64,000 nucleotides of DNA from Allomuricauda sp. (GTDB lineage: Bacteria > Bacteroidota > Bacteroidia > Flavobacteriales > Flavobacteriaceae): contig NZ_JACESV010000002.1 in assembly GCF_013911645.1 (NCBI RefSeq), forward strand, positions 310,001 through 374,000. The letters are read 5' to 3'. The notes beneath the pieces were generated by a model, which had not been told where the DNA came from, did not search any database, and was given only the letters and a program-made list of their open reading frames with translations. A program made the translations under genes and the position numbers. Positions within the stretch are counted from its first letter, which is position 1; each line of letters opens with the position of its first letter. This document shows, one piece after another, positions 56,424-64,000 of the stretch.

Positions 56424-56987
56424 ATGTTGAAACGTGAACTTAGAAAAAAATACACAAATCTGAGAGCTGAAGTTACTTCTGAACAAGCCTCTGATTTTAG
56501 TTTGGCAATGGCCAACAATATACTCCAAATCCCTATCTGGGATTTTTTTTATTACCATATATTTCTAAGCATAGAGGAAAAGAGCGAAGTGGACACTTTG
56601 CCTTTGATAACACTTCTCCAAGGAAAGGATAAAAACGTGGTGGTCCCCAAAGTGGTAAGCAGCAATTCCATGGAAAATTATTTGCTCACCGACAATACTT
56701 CTTTAAAAAAAAGTGCCTGGGGCGTACCCGAACCTGTGGATGGCATTGAAGTCCCTGAAAATAAAATTGATGTAGTCTTTGTACCCTTATTGGCTTTTGA
56801 CTCCTTGGGCAACCGGGTGGGATACGGAAAGGGCTTTTACGATACCTTTTTGAACAAATGCCGCAAGGAAACCATAAAAATTGGCTTATCGTTTTTTGAA
56901 GCTGAAAATGAACAAATTACCGATGTCCATGAAAACGACGTAAAATTGGACTATTGCGTTACCCCAAAAAAGGTTTATACATTCTGA
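56424..56987 (+). CDS. 5-formyltetrahydrofolate cyclo-ligase
   Basis: Converts 5-formyl-THF to 5,10-methenyl-THF using ATP, recovering a stored folate. The 187-residue protein starts with the basic LKRELRKKYTNLR segment and holds the family signature PLLAFDSLGNRVGYGKGFYD with the loop binding ATP phosphate. It is convergent with lspA, the ends overlapping by 13 bp. With fhs at 25847 it serves the same one-carbon pool. Confidence 0.95.
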   Translation: MLKRELRKKYTNLRAEVTSEQASDFSLAMANNILQIPIWDFFYYHIFLSIEEKSEVDTLPLITLLQGKDKNVVVPKVVSSNSMENYLLTDNTSLKKSAWGVPEPVDGIEVPENKIDVVFVPLLAFDSLGNRVGYGKGFYDTFLNKCRKETIKIGLSFFEAENEQITDVHENDVKLDYCVTPKKVYTF

Positions 56988-57625
56988 TCGGCAACGGCCT
57001 CTTTCTTATCTTCCTCCTTTGGAAATGCTTTTTTATTGAAAACGATCAAAATTCCTACCCCTGTACTTATTGCGGTATCGGCAATGTTGAACACTGGCTC
57101 AAAAAAACGAAAACGTTGACCTCCCCATGAGGGAACCCAATCTGGCCATGTGGTATCCACCAAAGGAAAGTAAAGCATGTCCACCACTTTGCCGTGAAAC
57201 AAACTTCCATAAGGCTCTTCGGCAAAAAGCGTAGCAACTTGTCCGTTGCTATGATCAAAGATAATTCCGTAGAAAACAGAATCGATAATGTTACCTACCG
57301 CTCCGGCAAAAATTAGGGAAACCGCCAAAATCAAAGTTTTGGGTGACTGTTTTCTAATAATGTCCCACAACCAATATCCAATTCCAAAAACGGCAAAAAT
57401 CCTGAATATCGTCAAAACCAGTTTTCCCACTGGCTCGGATATTGGCAGTAAATCACTCAATTTTGTGCCCCAAGCAGCACCTTCATTCTCAATAAAAAGT
57501 ATTTTGAACCAACTGAAAACCTCATGCGCCTCACCCAATATAAAACTGGTTTTGATATAGATTTTACTGATCTGGTCCACCAATAGGATCAGAATGATGA
57601 TAATAAGGGACTTCTTTAAATTCAT
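56975..57625 (-). CDS. lspA: Lipoprotein signal peptidase
   Basis: LspA cleaves signal peptides of lipidated prolipoproteins in the inner membrane, of which this window encodes several. The 216 residues have four spans; the catalytic Asp pair sits in AGAVGNIIDSVFYG and VFNIADTAISTGVG. A Bacteroidota-type insertion lies between them (HGKVVDMLYFPLVDTTWPDW). It is the last gene of the minus-strand group ileS-dksA-adhesin-like-lspA, 33 bp after the preceding stop. Confidence 0.97.
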   Translation of the reverse strand: MNLKKSLIIIILILLVDQISKIYIKTSFILGEAHEVFSWFKILFIENEGAAWGTKLSDLLPISEPVGKLVLTIFRIFAVFGIGYWLWDIIRKQSPKTLILAVSLIFAGAVGNIIDSVFYGIIFDHSNGQVATLFAEEPYGSLFHGKVVDMLYFPLVDTTWPDWVPSWGGQRFRFFEPVFNIADTAISTGVGILIVFNKKAFPKEEDKKEAVADQNV

Positions 57626-57658
57626 TCTTCTATTAAAAGGATTGCAAAAATATGGATA

Positions 57659-58279
57659 TTATTTTGTTTTGGTTAAGAAGATGTCTCCTTCTATCGTCTT
57701 CAGAACAAATTGATTGTGACCAAAGGGTATTGTTTCCTTCTCTACTTTTCCGTAAGTGCTCTCCGCAACAATATCTCCACTCGGTGCAGTTACCATAATA
57801 TCCCCTTTTTGGGTGGTTACCTTAACAGATTCGGAAACATTCTCCAAGGTACAGCGCCCATCGGACAAGGTAACGTTCAAATCTTCATATTTACCCGAGA
57901 CATACAAATTGGTATTGGTTCCAAATACATCCACACTTTTATATTCGGGAACACTAATTTCCAAAGCTATGGAAACAACTTTGTGCGCACTGAGTTTGTC
58001 GTTGGGGTTTATAAAAAGGGGTTGAAAGCCAGCGCTTATCATAGCGGTGATCCCACTTTGCTCAATGGATATCAATAAATCTTTAGCATATTCCCCCTCC
58101 ATACTTGCAGCGACTTGGACCTCATCGGACGATGTGGTCTTTAAATCAATTCGGTAGCAATATTGGGCATCAATCTGAATGGTTGCTGTTCGCGGACCAA
58201 TAAAGGCTTTCCTTACCAATTTTTGCCCGTGAACATGCACGAGCGTAAAAAAAACGAACAAAAACAATAGTGCCCTCAT
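57659..58279 (-). CDS. Secreted DUF4097-like beta-repeat protein
   Basis: A 206-residue exported protein (signal MRALLFLFVFFTLVHVHGQ) with repeated short strands, such as SVDVFGTNTNLYVSGKYEDL, SDGRCTLENVSESVKVTTQK and GDIMVTAPSGDIVAEST, like the stacked right-handed beta repeats of DUF4097. It is probably an envelope adhesion or sensor protein; function unknown. Its ATG lies just after the T run of the dksA terminator. Confidence 0.68.
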   Translation of the reverse strand: MRALLFLFVFFTLVHVHGQKLVRKAFIGPRTATIQIDAQYCYRIDLKTTSSDEVQVAASMEGEYAKDLLISIEQSGITAMISAGFQPLFINPNDKLSAHKVVSIALEISVPEYKSVDVFGTNTNLYVSGKYEDLNVTLSDGRCTLENVSESVKVTTQKGDIMVTAPSGDIVAESTYGKVEKETIPFGHNQFVLKTIEGDIFLTKTK

Positions 58280-58280
58280 A

Positions 58281-58304
58281 AATAAAAAACGCCCGAAGGC
58301 GTTT
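58281..58304 (-). terminator. Terminator after dksA-like gene
   Basis: On the minus strand AAACGCC-TTCG-GGCGTTT followed by T run; the loop is the very stable UUCG tetraloop. It separates ileS-dksA from the beta-repeat and lspA genes. Confidence 0.85.
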
Positions 58305-58307
58305 CAA

Positions 58308-58691
58308 TTATTTCTGCATGTTCTTCGCCTCAATGCTCAAAGTAGCATGGGGAACAAGCTTTAATCGCTCCTTGTTAATGAGCTTTCCGGTAACCCTGCA
58401 AACGCCATAAGTCTTGTTCTCAATTCTCAATAGCGCATTCTTTAGGTCGCGGATAAATTTCTCCTGACGGATGGCCAATTGGGTGTTCGCTTCCTTACTC
58501 ATGGTCTCAGAGCCTTCCTCAAATGCCTTGAACGTTGGTGAGGTATCATCTGTACCGTTGTTACCATCGTTCATGTAGGAGCTCTTTAAAAGTTCCAAGT
58601 GTTTCTTGGCCTTCTCTATTTTTTCCTCTATCAAAGCCCTGAATTCTGCAAGGTCCTTGTCGGAATATCTTACTGTTGAATCTTCTGCCAT
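58308..58691 (-). CDS. DksA/TraR-family regulator lacking the full zinc site
   Basis: A 127-residue DksA-like protein that would enter the RNA polymerase secondary channel through an N-terminal coiled coil (about 8-95, LAEFRALIEEKIEKAKKHLE and TQLAIRQEKFIRDLKNALLR). The C-terminal zinc finger is degenerate: YGVCRVTGKLI keeps one Cys and the usual partners are Thr or His (VPHATLS). Such Cys-poor DksA forms are known to work. It starts 3 bp after ileS. Confidence 0.88.
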   Translation of the reverse strand: MAEDSTVRYSDKDLAEFRALIEEKIEKAKKHLELLKSSYMNDGNNGTDDTSPTFKAFEEGSETMSKEANTQLAIRQEKFIRDLKNALLRIENKTYGVCRVTGKLINKERLKLVPHATLSIEAKNMQK

Positions 58692-58694
58692 TTT

Positions 58695-61600
58695 CTAATG
58701 TTTTTGAATAAACAATTTTGTATTCACTTCATCAAAGGCAATTGCTATACCTTCTTCAAGTTTTTCTTCAAAGTTGAGCTCAGCGGTCAAAGTTTCCGTT
58801 TTGATGTAATCCTCGTTACTGGAAACCGCATTCTCCACAAAGCCGTCCTTCAATATCTTAATATCAATTTTATCAGTCACCTCAAACCCTGATTCCTTTC
58901 GAAGATTCTGGATTCGGTTCACTAGCTCTCTCGCAATACCTTCTTTTCTTAAGGTTTCATCTATAGTAACATCCAGCGCTACGGTCAATGGACCGGAACT
59001 AGCAACTAACCAACCTTCAATATCTTGAGAACTAATATCTACATCGGTTAACTGTAAATTAACGGTTTTATTTTCCAACTGTAGCAATAATTCTCCCTCG
59101 CGTTCCATTTTTTGTATGTCCTCTTGGCCCAATTTTGATACTCCGGCAGCAATTGCTTTCATATCCTTACCAAATTTTGGGCCCAAAACCTTAAAGTTGG
59201 GTTTTATTTGTTTTACAAGAACTCCTGAAGCATCGTCCAACATCTCGATTTCCTTCACATTTACTTCGGATTTCACCAAATTGGAAACGGCTTCAATATC
59301 ACTCCTTTGCTCATCATCCAAAACTGGAATCATGATTTTTTGAAGCGGTTGGCGTACCTTTATTTTCTCCTTCTGACGGATGGAGAGTACCAAAGATGAA
59401 ATTTTTTGGGCCAACTGCATTTTACGCTCCAAGTCCTTGTTCACCATATTGGCATCAAAAACAGGGAATTCTGCTAAATGTACACTCTCAAAACCATCTT
59501 TTTTAGTCGTCGCATCCAAATCCCGGTACAATTGATCCATAAAGAAAGGAGCAATAGGGGCCGATAGTTTGGCTACTGTGGACAAGCAAGTGTAAAGGGT
59601 CTGGTAAGCCGAAATTTTATCCTGTTGGTAATCGCCTTTCCAGAAACGTCTTCTGCTCAAACGAACATACCAGTTGCTCAAATTCTCCTGAACGTAATCG
59701 GAAATCATCCTGGCAGCACGGGTAGCTTCGTAATCACCGTAGGCTTCGTCCACATTTTTGATCAAGGTATGGAGTTCGGACAAGATCCATTGGTCTATTT
59801 CTGGCCTCTCCTTCAACGGAATATCAGCCTCGGAATAATCAAATTCATCAATGTTGGCATAAAGTGCCATAAAGGAGTAGGTGTTGTAGAGCGTTCCAAA
59901 GAACTTTCTCTTTACCTCAGCAACGCCTTCAATATCAAACTTAAGATTGTCCCAAGGGTTGGCGTTGGAGATCATGTACCAACGTGTAGCGTCCGGGCCG
60001 TGCTCTGGCAACACCTCAAAAGGATCTACCGCATTGCCCAATCGTTTGGACATTTTTTTGCCTTCCTTATCCAAAACAAGCCCGTTGGAGACTACATTTT
60101 TGTAGGCAATGCTATCAAAAACCATGGTGGCGATTGCATGCAGGGTATAGAACCAACCTCGGGTCTGATCCACACCTTCAGCGATAAAATTGGCCGGAAA
60201 TGCAATTCCGTCATCAATGAGTTCCTTGTTCTCAAAAGGATAGTGCCATTGGGCGTAGGGCATGGAACCACTATCAAACCAAACATCGATAAGGTCTGCT
60301 TCGCGCTTCATGGGCTGTCCGGATGGGGAAACCAAAGTGATGCCATCCACTATATTTTTATGCAGGTCGATTTTATCGTAGTTGGACTCGCTCATATCAC
60401 CCACTACAAAATCCTCAAAAACATCTTTCTCCAACACACCCGCCTCAACGGCTTTGGCCATTTCTGATTTCAATTCTTCCACGGAACCAATCATTAGTTC
60501 CTCCTTGCCATCTTCGGTGCGCCAAATGGGCAGTGGAATACCCCAGTATCGTGATCGGGATAGGTTCCAGTCGTTCGCATTGGCCAACCAGTTTCCAAAA
60601 CGACCTTCGCCAGTGGATTTTGGTTTCCAGTTGATGGTCTGGTTCAGCTCGAACATACGGTCTTTTACATCCGTTACTTTAATGAACCAGGAGTTCAACG
60701 GATAATATAGAATGGGTTTGTCCGTACGCCAGCAGTTCGGATAGCTGTGCACGTATTTTTCAACCTTAAAGGCCTTATTTTCTGTTTTTAGTTTGATGGC
60801 AATCTCAACATCAACAGACTTTTCGGGCACTTCGCCCTCATCATAGTATTCGTTCTTTACATATTTGCCGCCAAACTCTTTCAATTCAGGTCTAAATCTC
60901 CCTTGCAGGTCCACCAACGGAACTGGATTGTCATTTTCGTCCAAGACCAGCATCGGAGGCACTTCTGGTGTGGCCTGTTTTGCCACCAAAGCATCATCCG
61001 CACCAAAGGTGGGCGCGGTATGCACAATTCCCGTACCATCTTCGGTGGTTACAAAATCTCCGGAAATTATTCTGAAGGCATTCTCAGGATTTTGGTAAGG
61101 TTGCACATAATCAATCAACTGCTCGTACCGGATGCCTACCAAATCCTTGCCCACAAAAGTTTCGCCTACAAAATATGGAATCTTTTTGTCACCTTCCTTG
61201 AATGATTTCAGTTCTTCCTCAGTCTCCACTTGGGTAAACTTTCCAGAAAAGTTATAGTTCACCAAGTTTTTGGCCACTACCACATTGATTGGCTCGAATG
61301 TATATTGGTTGTATGATTTTACAAGGACATAATCAATTTTTGGCCCAACGGTCAATGCCGTATTCGATGGAAGCGTCCAAGGCGTGGTCGTCCATGCCAA
61401 AAAGTAAATATCCCCATCAACTTTCTTCAAAAATTCTGGAAGTGAATCGGTTTTGGCCTTGAACTGGGCCGTTACCGTGGTATCCGTCACATCTTGATAT
61501 GTTCCGGGTTGATTCAATTCGTGGGAACTTAATCCCGTACCCGCCTTTGGCGAATATGGCTGTATGGTGTAGCCTTTATAGATAAGCCCTTTGTTGTAAA

Positions 61601-62096
61601 TCTGTTTGAGCAACCACCAAACGGACTCCATGTACTTGGGCTTGTAGGTGATGTACGGATCATCCATATCCACCCAATACCCTACTTTTTCGGTCATCTC
61701 GTTCCAAACGTCCGTGTAACGCATTACCGCTTTTTTACAAGCTGCGTTGTACTCTTCTACCGATATTTTCTTTCCAATATCCTCTTTGGTGATGCCCAGT
61801 TCCTTTTCCACTCCGATTTCCACAGGTAGGCCGTGGGTGTCCCATCCCGCTTTTCTTTTAACCTGAAACCCTTTCATGGTTTTGTACCTTGGGAATATAT
61901 CCTTAATGGTACGTGCCATCACGTGATGAATCCCCGGCATTCCGTTTGCGGACGGTGGGCCTTCGTAAAACACGTAGCTCTCCTTGCCTTCCCTCGTGGA
62001 AACGCTCTTTTCAAAAATCTGTTTGTCCTTCCAAAAGTCAAGAATTTCTTCAGATACTTTTGGCAAATCCAATCCCTTATGTTCCGCAAACTTCAT
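58695..62096 (-). CDS. ileS: Isoleucyl-tRNA synthetase
   Basis: A class I synthetase of 1133 residues charging tRNA-Ile. The HIGH-type motif is PGIHHVMART near residue 55, the editing CP1 domain spans about 200-440, and KMSKR is in DKEGKKMSKRLGN. A C-terminal anticodon-binding region and a long tail follow; there is no Cys-zinc ribbon typical of E. coli. It begins the run ileS-dksA, and its N-terminus MKFAEHKGLDLPKV fits the clade. Confidence 0.98.
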   Translation of the reverse strand: MKFAEHKGLDLPKVSEEILDFWKDKQIFEKSVSTREGKESYVFYEGPPSANGMPGIHHVMARTIKDIFPRYKTMKGFQVKRKAGWDTHGLPVEIGVEKELGITKEDIGKKISVEEYNAACKKAVMRYTDVWNEMTEKVGYWVDMDDPYITYKPKYMESVWWLLKQIYNKGLIYKGYTIQPYSPKAGTGLSSHELNQPGTYQDVTDTTVTAQFKAKTDSLPEFLKKVDGDIYFLAWTTTPWTLPSNTALTVGPKIDYVLVKSYNQYTFEPINVVVAKNLVNYNFSGKFTQVETEEELKSFKEGDKKIPYFVGETFVGKDLVGIRYEQLIDYVQPYQNPENAFRIISGDFVTTEDGTGIVHTAPTFGADDALVAKQATPEVPPMLVLDENDNPVPLVDLQGRFRPELKEFGGKYVKNEYYDEGEVPEKSVDVEIAIKLKTENKAFKVEKYVHSYPNCWRTDKPILYYPLNSWFIKVTDVKDRMFELNQTINWKPKSTGEGRFGNWLANANDWNLSRSRYWGIPLPIWRTEDGKEELMIGSVEELKSEMAKAVEAGVLEKDVFEDFVVGDMSESNYDKIDLHKNIVDGITLVSPSGQPMKREADLIDVWFDSGSMPYAQWHYPFENKELIDDGIAFPANFIAEGVDQTRGWFYTLHAIATMVFDSIAYKNVVSNGLVLDKEGKKMSKRLGNAVDPFEVLPEHGPDATRWYMISNANPWDNLKFDIEGVAEVKRKFFGTLYNTYSFMALYANIDEFDYSEADIPLKERPEIDQWILSELHTLIKNVDEAYGDYEATRAARMISDYVQENLSNWYVRLSRRRFWKGDYQQDKISAYQTLYTCLSTVAKLSAPIAPFFMDQLYRDLDATTKKDGFESVHLAEFPVFDANMVNKDLERKMQLAQKISSLVLSIRQKEKIKVRQPLQKIMIPVLDDEQRSDIEAVSNLVKSEVNVKEIEMLDDASGVLVKQIKPNFKVLGPKFGKDMKAIAAGVSKLGQEDIQKMEREGELLLQLENKTVNLQLTDVDISSQDIEGWLVASSGPLTVALDVTIDETLRKEGIARELVNRIQNLRKESGFEVTDKIDIKILKDGFVENAVSSNEDYIKTETLTAELNFEEKLEEGIAIAFDEVNTKLFIQKH

Positions 62097-62276
62097 ATAC
62101 TGCTTCTTCTACTAGAATTCAAGTTTGCAAAATTATAAATTTAGATGGAATTACACCCTCCCTTTTTGCATTAGAATTCACTTAATTCCCTTAACCTAAA
62201 TATGATAAGCACCAAATCAATTCTTAACATAAATTTCCTTATATTGATTCCTCATTAACACTTAACCATATATATC

Positions 62277-62591
62277 ATGAAAAAAGTACTAATTGCCGCA
62301 ATGGCACTGACCTTGTCCATGTCTGTTATGACTTCTTGTAGGGACACTAAGGACAAAACCGAGGAGGCTTCGGAAGAAGCTGCAAAAAGCTTGGAGGAGG
62401 CTGGTGAGGATTTAGAGAAGGCCGCCGAAGATGCTTCCGACGCCATGAAAGAAGCTGGCGAAGATGCCAAAGAAATGGGCGAAAAGGCCCTGGACAGCAT
62501 TAAAAAAGCTGGTGAAGAAACCATAGATGCTGCAAAAGAGGCTGGCGAAGATGTAAAAGAAGCTGCGAAAAAAGCTATTGATAGCATCTAG
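62277..62591 (+). CDS. Small lipoprotein with amphipathic helical repeats
   Basis: A 104-residue envelope lipoprotein with lipobox VMTSC (Cys21) and a long Ala/Glu/Lys-rich helix made of near-11-residue repeats (EEAGEDLEKAAED, KEAGEDAKEMGE, KKAGEETIDAAKE, EAGEDVKEAAKK). The pattern resembles apolipoprotein or LEA-like helices that lie on a membrane or protect proteins in stress. Function is not known. A hairpin lies between it and the convergent TonB receptor. Confidence 0.8.
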   Translation: MKKVLIAAMALTLSMSVMTSCRDTKDKTEEASEEAAKSLEEAGEDLEKAAEDASDAMKEAGEDAKEMGEKALDSIKKAGEETIDAAKEAGEDVKEAAKKAIDSI

Positions 62592-62624
62592 CTTTATGCT
62601 AACTCAAGACGAAATCTCAACAAA

Positions 62625-62656
62625 AAAAGGAGGCTCGGAAATTTCCGAGCCTTTAT
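62625..62656. terminator. Bidirectional terminator between the small lipoprotein and TonB receptor genes
   Basis: A 22-bp perfect palindrome centred at 62641 (AGGCTCGGAAA paired with TTTCCGAGCCT) flanked by A and T runs, serving convergent genes. Confidence 0.8.
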
Positions 62657-62658
62657 CT

Positions 62659-64000
62659 TTAAAACGCATACCCTAATCCTACAACCAAATTGGTTCCCGG
62701 GGCGGTTATACCGGATGAGTACATTCGGTATCTTTGGTTTGTCATGTTTTCCAGACTCACAGATGCCTTTAAAGCATTGGTTATTTGATATTGCGACCTA
62801 AAATTTAAAGTGTACCATGATGGCGAATAGGGGTTCCCGTTGGCATCGCTCGCATACATATAGGTTTTGCCCTGTTCGGAAATCGCCAAATCATCGTTAC
62901 TTACCTCTCCGTTATAGTTGACGAATACATCTGCTTTTAACTTTTGATTTTCCCAAATCAAATGTACATCGCCAAAAGTGGGCGCGGCGTGGCGGGATGG
63001 GCTATCGGTTCCATCATCGTCCTCTTCAATTCCTTTTGTTAAGGTTAAATTGGTGTTTAAGGAAAGATGTTCGTTAAAATAGGCTTCCAATCCAAACTCA
63101 AAACCATACACATAGGCCTTGGCTGCATTTTGTATTGCCTGCACATTGCTTGGTTCTCCATTGTACTCAATTTCGGTTTGCCCACCGAAGGTGAAATCTC
63201 TTCGCACTAAAGCATCGACCAAGTAAGTGTAGTAAGTGGCACCTTTTAAAACCAAAACATCATTAAAGTTTTTTCTGAGCCCCAGCTCGCCATTGTAGGC
63301 ATATTCGGGTTCCAAATCGGGGTTGGGCACTACTACCGAGCCAGGTTCGGAGTCAAATATTTTTCCGATATCATCAATATTGGGTGCTCTAAACCCGGTA
63401 GATCCGTTCAAAGTGACCTGTAAATCGGACCTTGGGAACCAGCTAAGCCCCAAACTTCCGGTAAGGGCTCCGGTTACAATATCTGCCTCATCAAAAGGAA
63501 AGGGGTAATAGGTGGTATCGAAAATAGCATCTACCCAAACTTGGCTATACCGGATTCCCGATAATAAAGTAAGGTTAGGCTTTAATTGATACTCTCCATT
63601 TATATACCCGGCCAAGGTTTGCCATGTGGAACCATCGGGATATCTTGAAGCTGTTTCCGCTACTTCATCCGTTTCAATATTTTGCATGCTTCCTTTGGAA
63701 TCGACCTTGTTGAAAACATACTCGGCGCCATAATACAAATGCAAGTTTCCTATTTTCTTGTTTTCAAAATCCAAGTTTACGGATAGGGCATCTACTTTCT
63801 CCCTGGTTGAATAAAGTTCAGGGTCTTGAAAGCCCCTGTCGTGCCTACTTTCTTCAAAAAATTGATAGGCCGTGGTCAGTTTTACCCCGTCATAGAATTT
63901 GTTTTTTCCTTTTTGGGTGATTTGAAAATTTCCCATGAACCATTTTTGTGGGCCATAGTACCATTCTGCCGAACGAAGCCCCTCACCATCGTTGGTTGGA
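62659..64000 (-). CDS. TonB-dependent receptor, 5' end outside window
   Basis: The C-terminal 446 residues of a barrel receptor. The frame stays open to the last base of the window on the minus strand (PTNDGEGLRSAEWYYGPQKW before the Met at 63936), so the ATG there is internal. Barrel strands include FRAPNIDDIGKIFDSEPGSV, PNPDLEPEYAYNGELGLRKN and FRSQYQITNALKASVSLENM, ending GLGYAF, typical of the siderophore/cobalamin TonB receptor group. Substrate unknown. Confidence 0.88.
   Translation of the reverse strand, partial: PTNDGEGLRSAEWYYGPQKWFMGNFQITQKGKNKFYDGVKLTTAYQFFEESRHDRGFQDPELYSTREKVDALSVNLDFENKKIGNLHLYYGAEYVFNKVDSKGSMQNIETDEVAETASRYPDGSTWQTLAGYINGEYQLKPNLTLLSGIRYSQVWVDAIFDTTYYPFPFDEADIVTGALTGSLGLSWFPRSDLQVTLNGSTGFRAPNIDDIGKIFDSEPGSVVVPNPDLEPEYAYNGELGLRKNFNDVLVLKGATYYTYLVDALVRRDFTFGGQTEIEYNGEPSNVQAIQNAAKAYVYGFEFGLEAYFNEHLSLNTNLTLTKGIEEDDDGTDSPSRHAAPTFGDVHLIWENQKLKADVFVNYNGEVSNDDLAISEQGKTYMYASDANGNPYSPSWYTLNFRSQYQITNALKASVSLENMTNQRYRMYSSGITAPGTNLVVGLGYAF

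Noticed and set aside
59625..60467. A 280-residue plus-strand open frame opposite ileS
   Set aside because: It lies wholly opposite a strongly conserved synthetase gene, has no family features and is a reading shadow.

Overview
The window looks like a stretch of chromosome from a marine Flavobacteriaceae bacterium, probably close to the Muricauda/Allomuricauda group; the genus is a guess from protein style, not a computed placement. The evidence is the large number of TonB-dependent receptors with CarboxypepD_reg-like extensions, the Bacteroidota lipoprotein families (DUF4270, DUF5689 plus lamin-tail), the Bacteroidota promoter motif (TTTG...TAnnTTTG) ahead of several genes, a short F1 epsilon subunit encoded with beta only, and a DksA-like protein without a complete zinc site. 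I saw no rRNA, tRNA, CRISPR array, prophage or integrative element. The window opens inside a GNAT acetyltransferase gene and closes inside a TonB receptor gene.

Layout. 0-2.1 kb: acetyltransferase end, XRE regulator, an unrecognised gene, and a REP-associated transposase (RAYT) unit embedded in palindromic repeats and direct duplications. 2.1-5.5 kb: a minus-strand run panC-panD-flippase-like protein-degenerate esterase. 5.5-10.2 kb: divergent plus-strand glycogen-synthase-like protein, DUF4270 lipoprotein and glmS. 10.4-18.9 kb: TonB receptor, atpD-atpC split by an inverted repeat pair, radA, and a PQQ dehydrogenase lipoprotein with an inserted cytochrome c. 18.9-25.7 kb: aldo/keto reductase, xth, isochorismatase-like hydrolase translationally coupled to a TonB receptor, a GyrI-like protein, an SdpR/SdpI-like pair with its own operator, and a DUF3124 lipoprotein.

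25.8-37.5 kb: fhs, glyS, a coiled-coil membrane protein, comF-like, an Ig-like lipoprotein, omega-amidase, ankyrin protein, katG, DinB-like and SYLF proteins. 37.5-42.8 kb: a lamin-tail/DUF5689 lipoprotein and TonB receptor divergent from a secreted endonuclease/exonuclease/phosphatase, a possible phosphodiester or nucleic-acid scavenging locus. 42.9-46.7 kb: RadC-like protein, small membrane protein and another TonB receptor. 46.8-51.6 kb: DUF3108-tryptophan dioxygenase-like-M23 peptidase-pgi operon. 51.9-55.9 kb: uvrC followed by a patatin/POTRA/barrel protein. 55.9-64 kb: a tiny membrane protein preceded by a 20-bp-period direct repeat, 5-formyl-THF cyclo-ligase, lspA, an adhesin-like protein, dksA-like, ileS, a helical-repeat lipoprotein and the final TonB receptor.

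Most of the window is core metabolism and envelope housekeeping. The parts most worth follow-up are the RAYT unit, whose solo copy resembles a joined-end product, the receptor/lipoprotein/nuclease locus, the SdpRI-like operator, the tiny membrane protein, and several enzymes with altered catalytic residues (esterase Ser to Asp, M23 zinc His to Cys).
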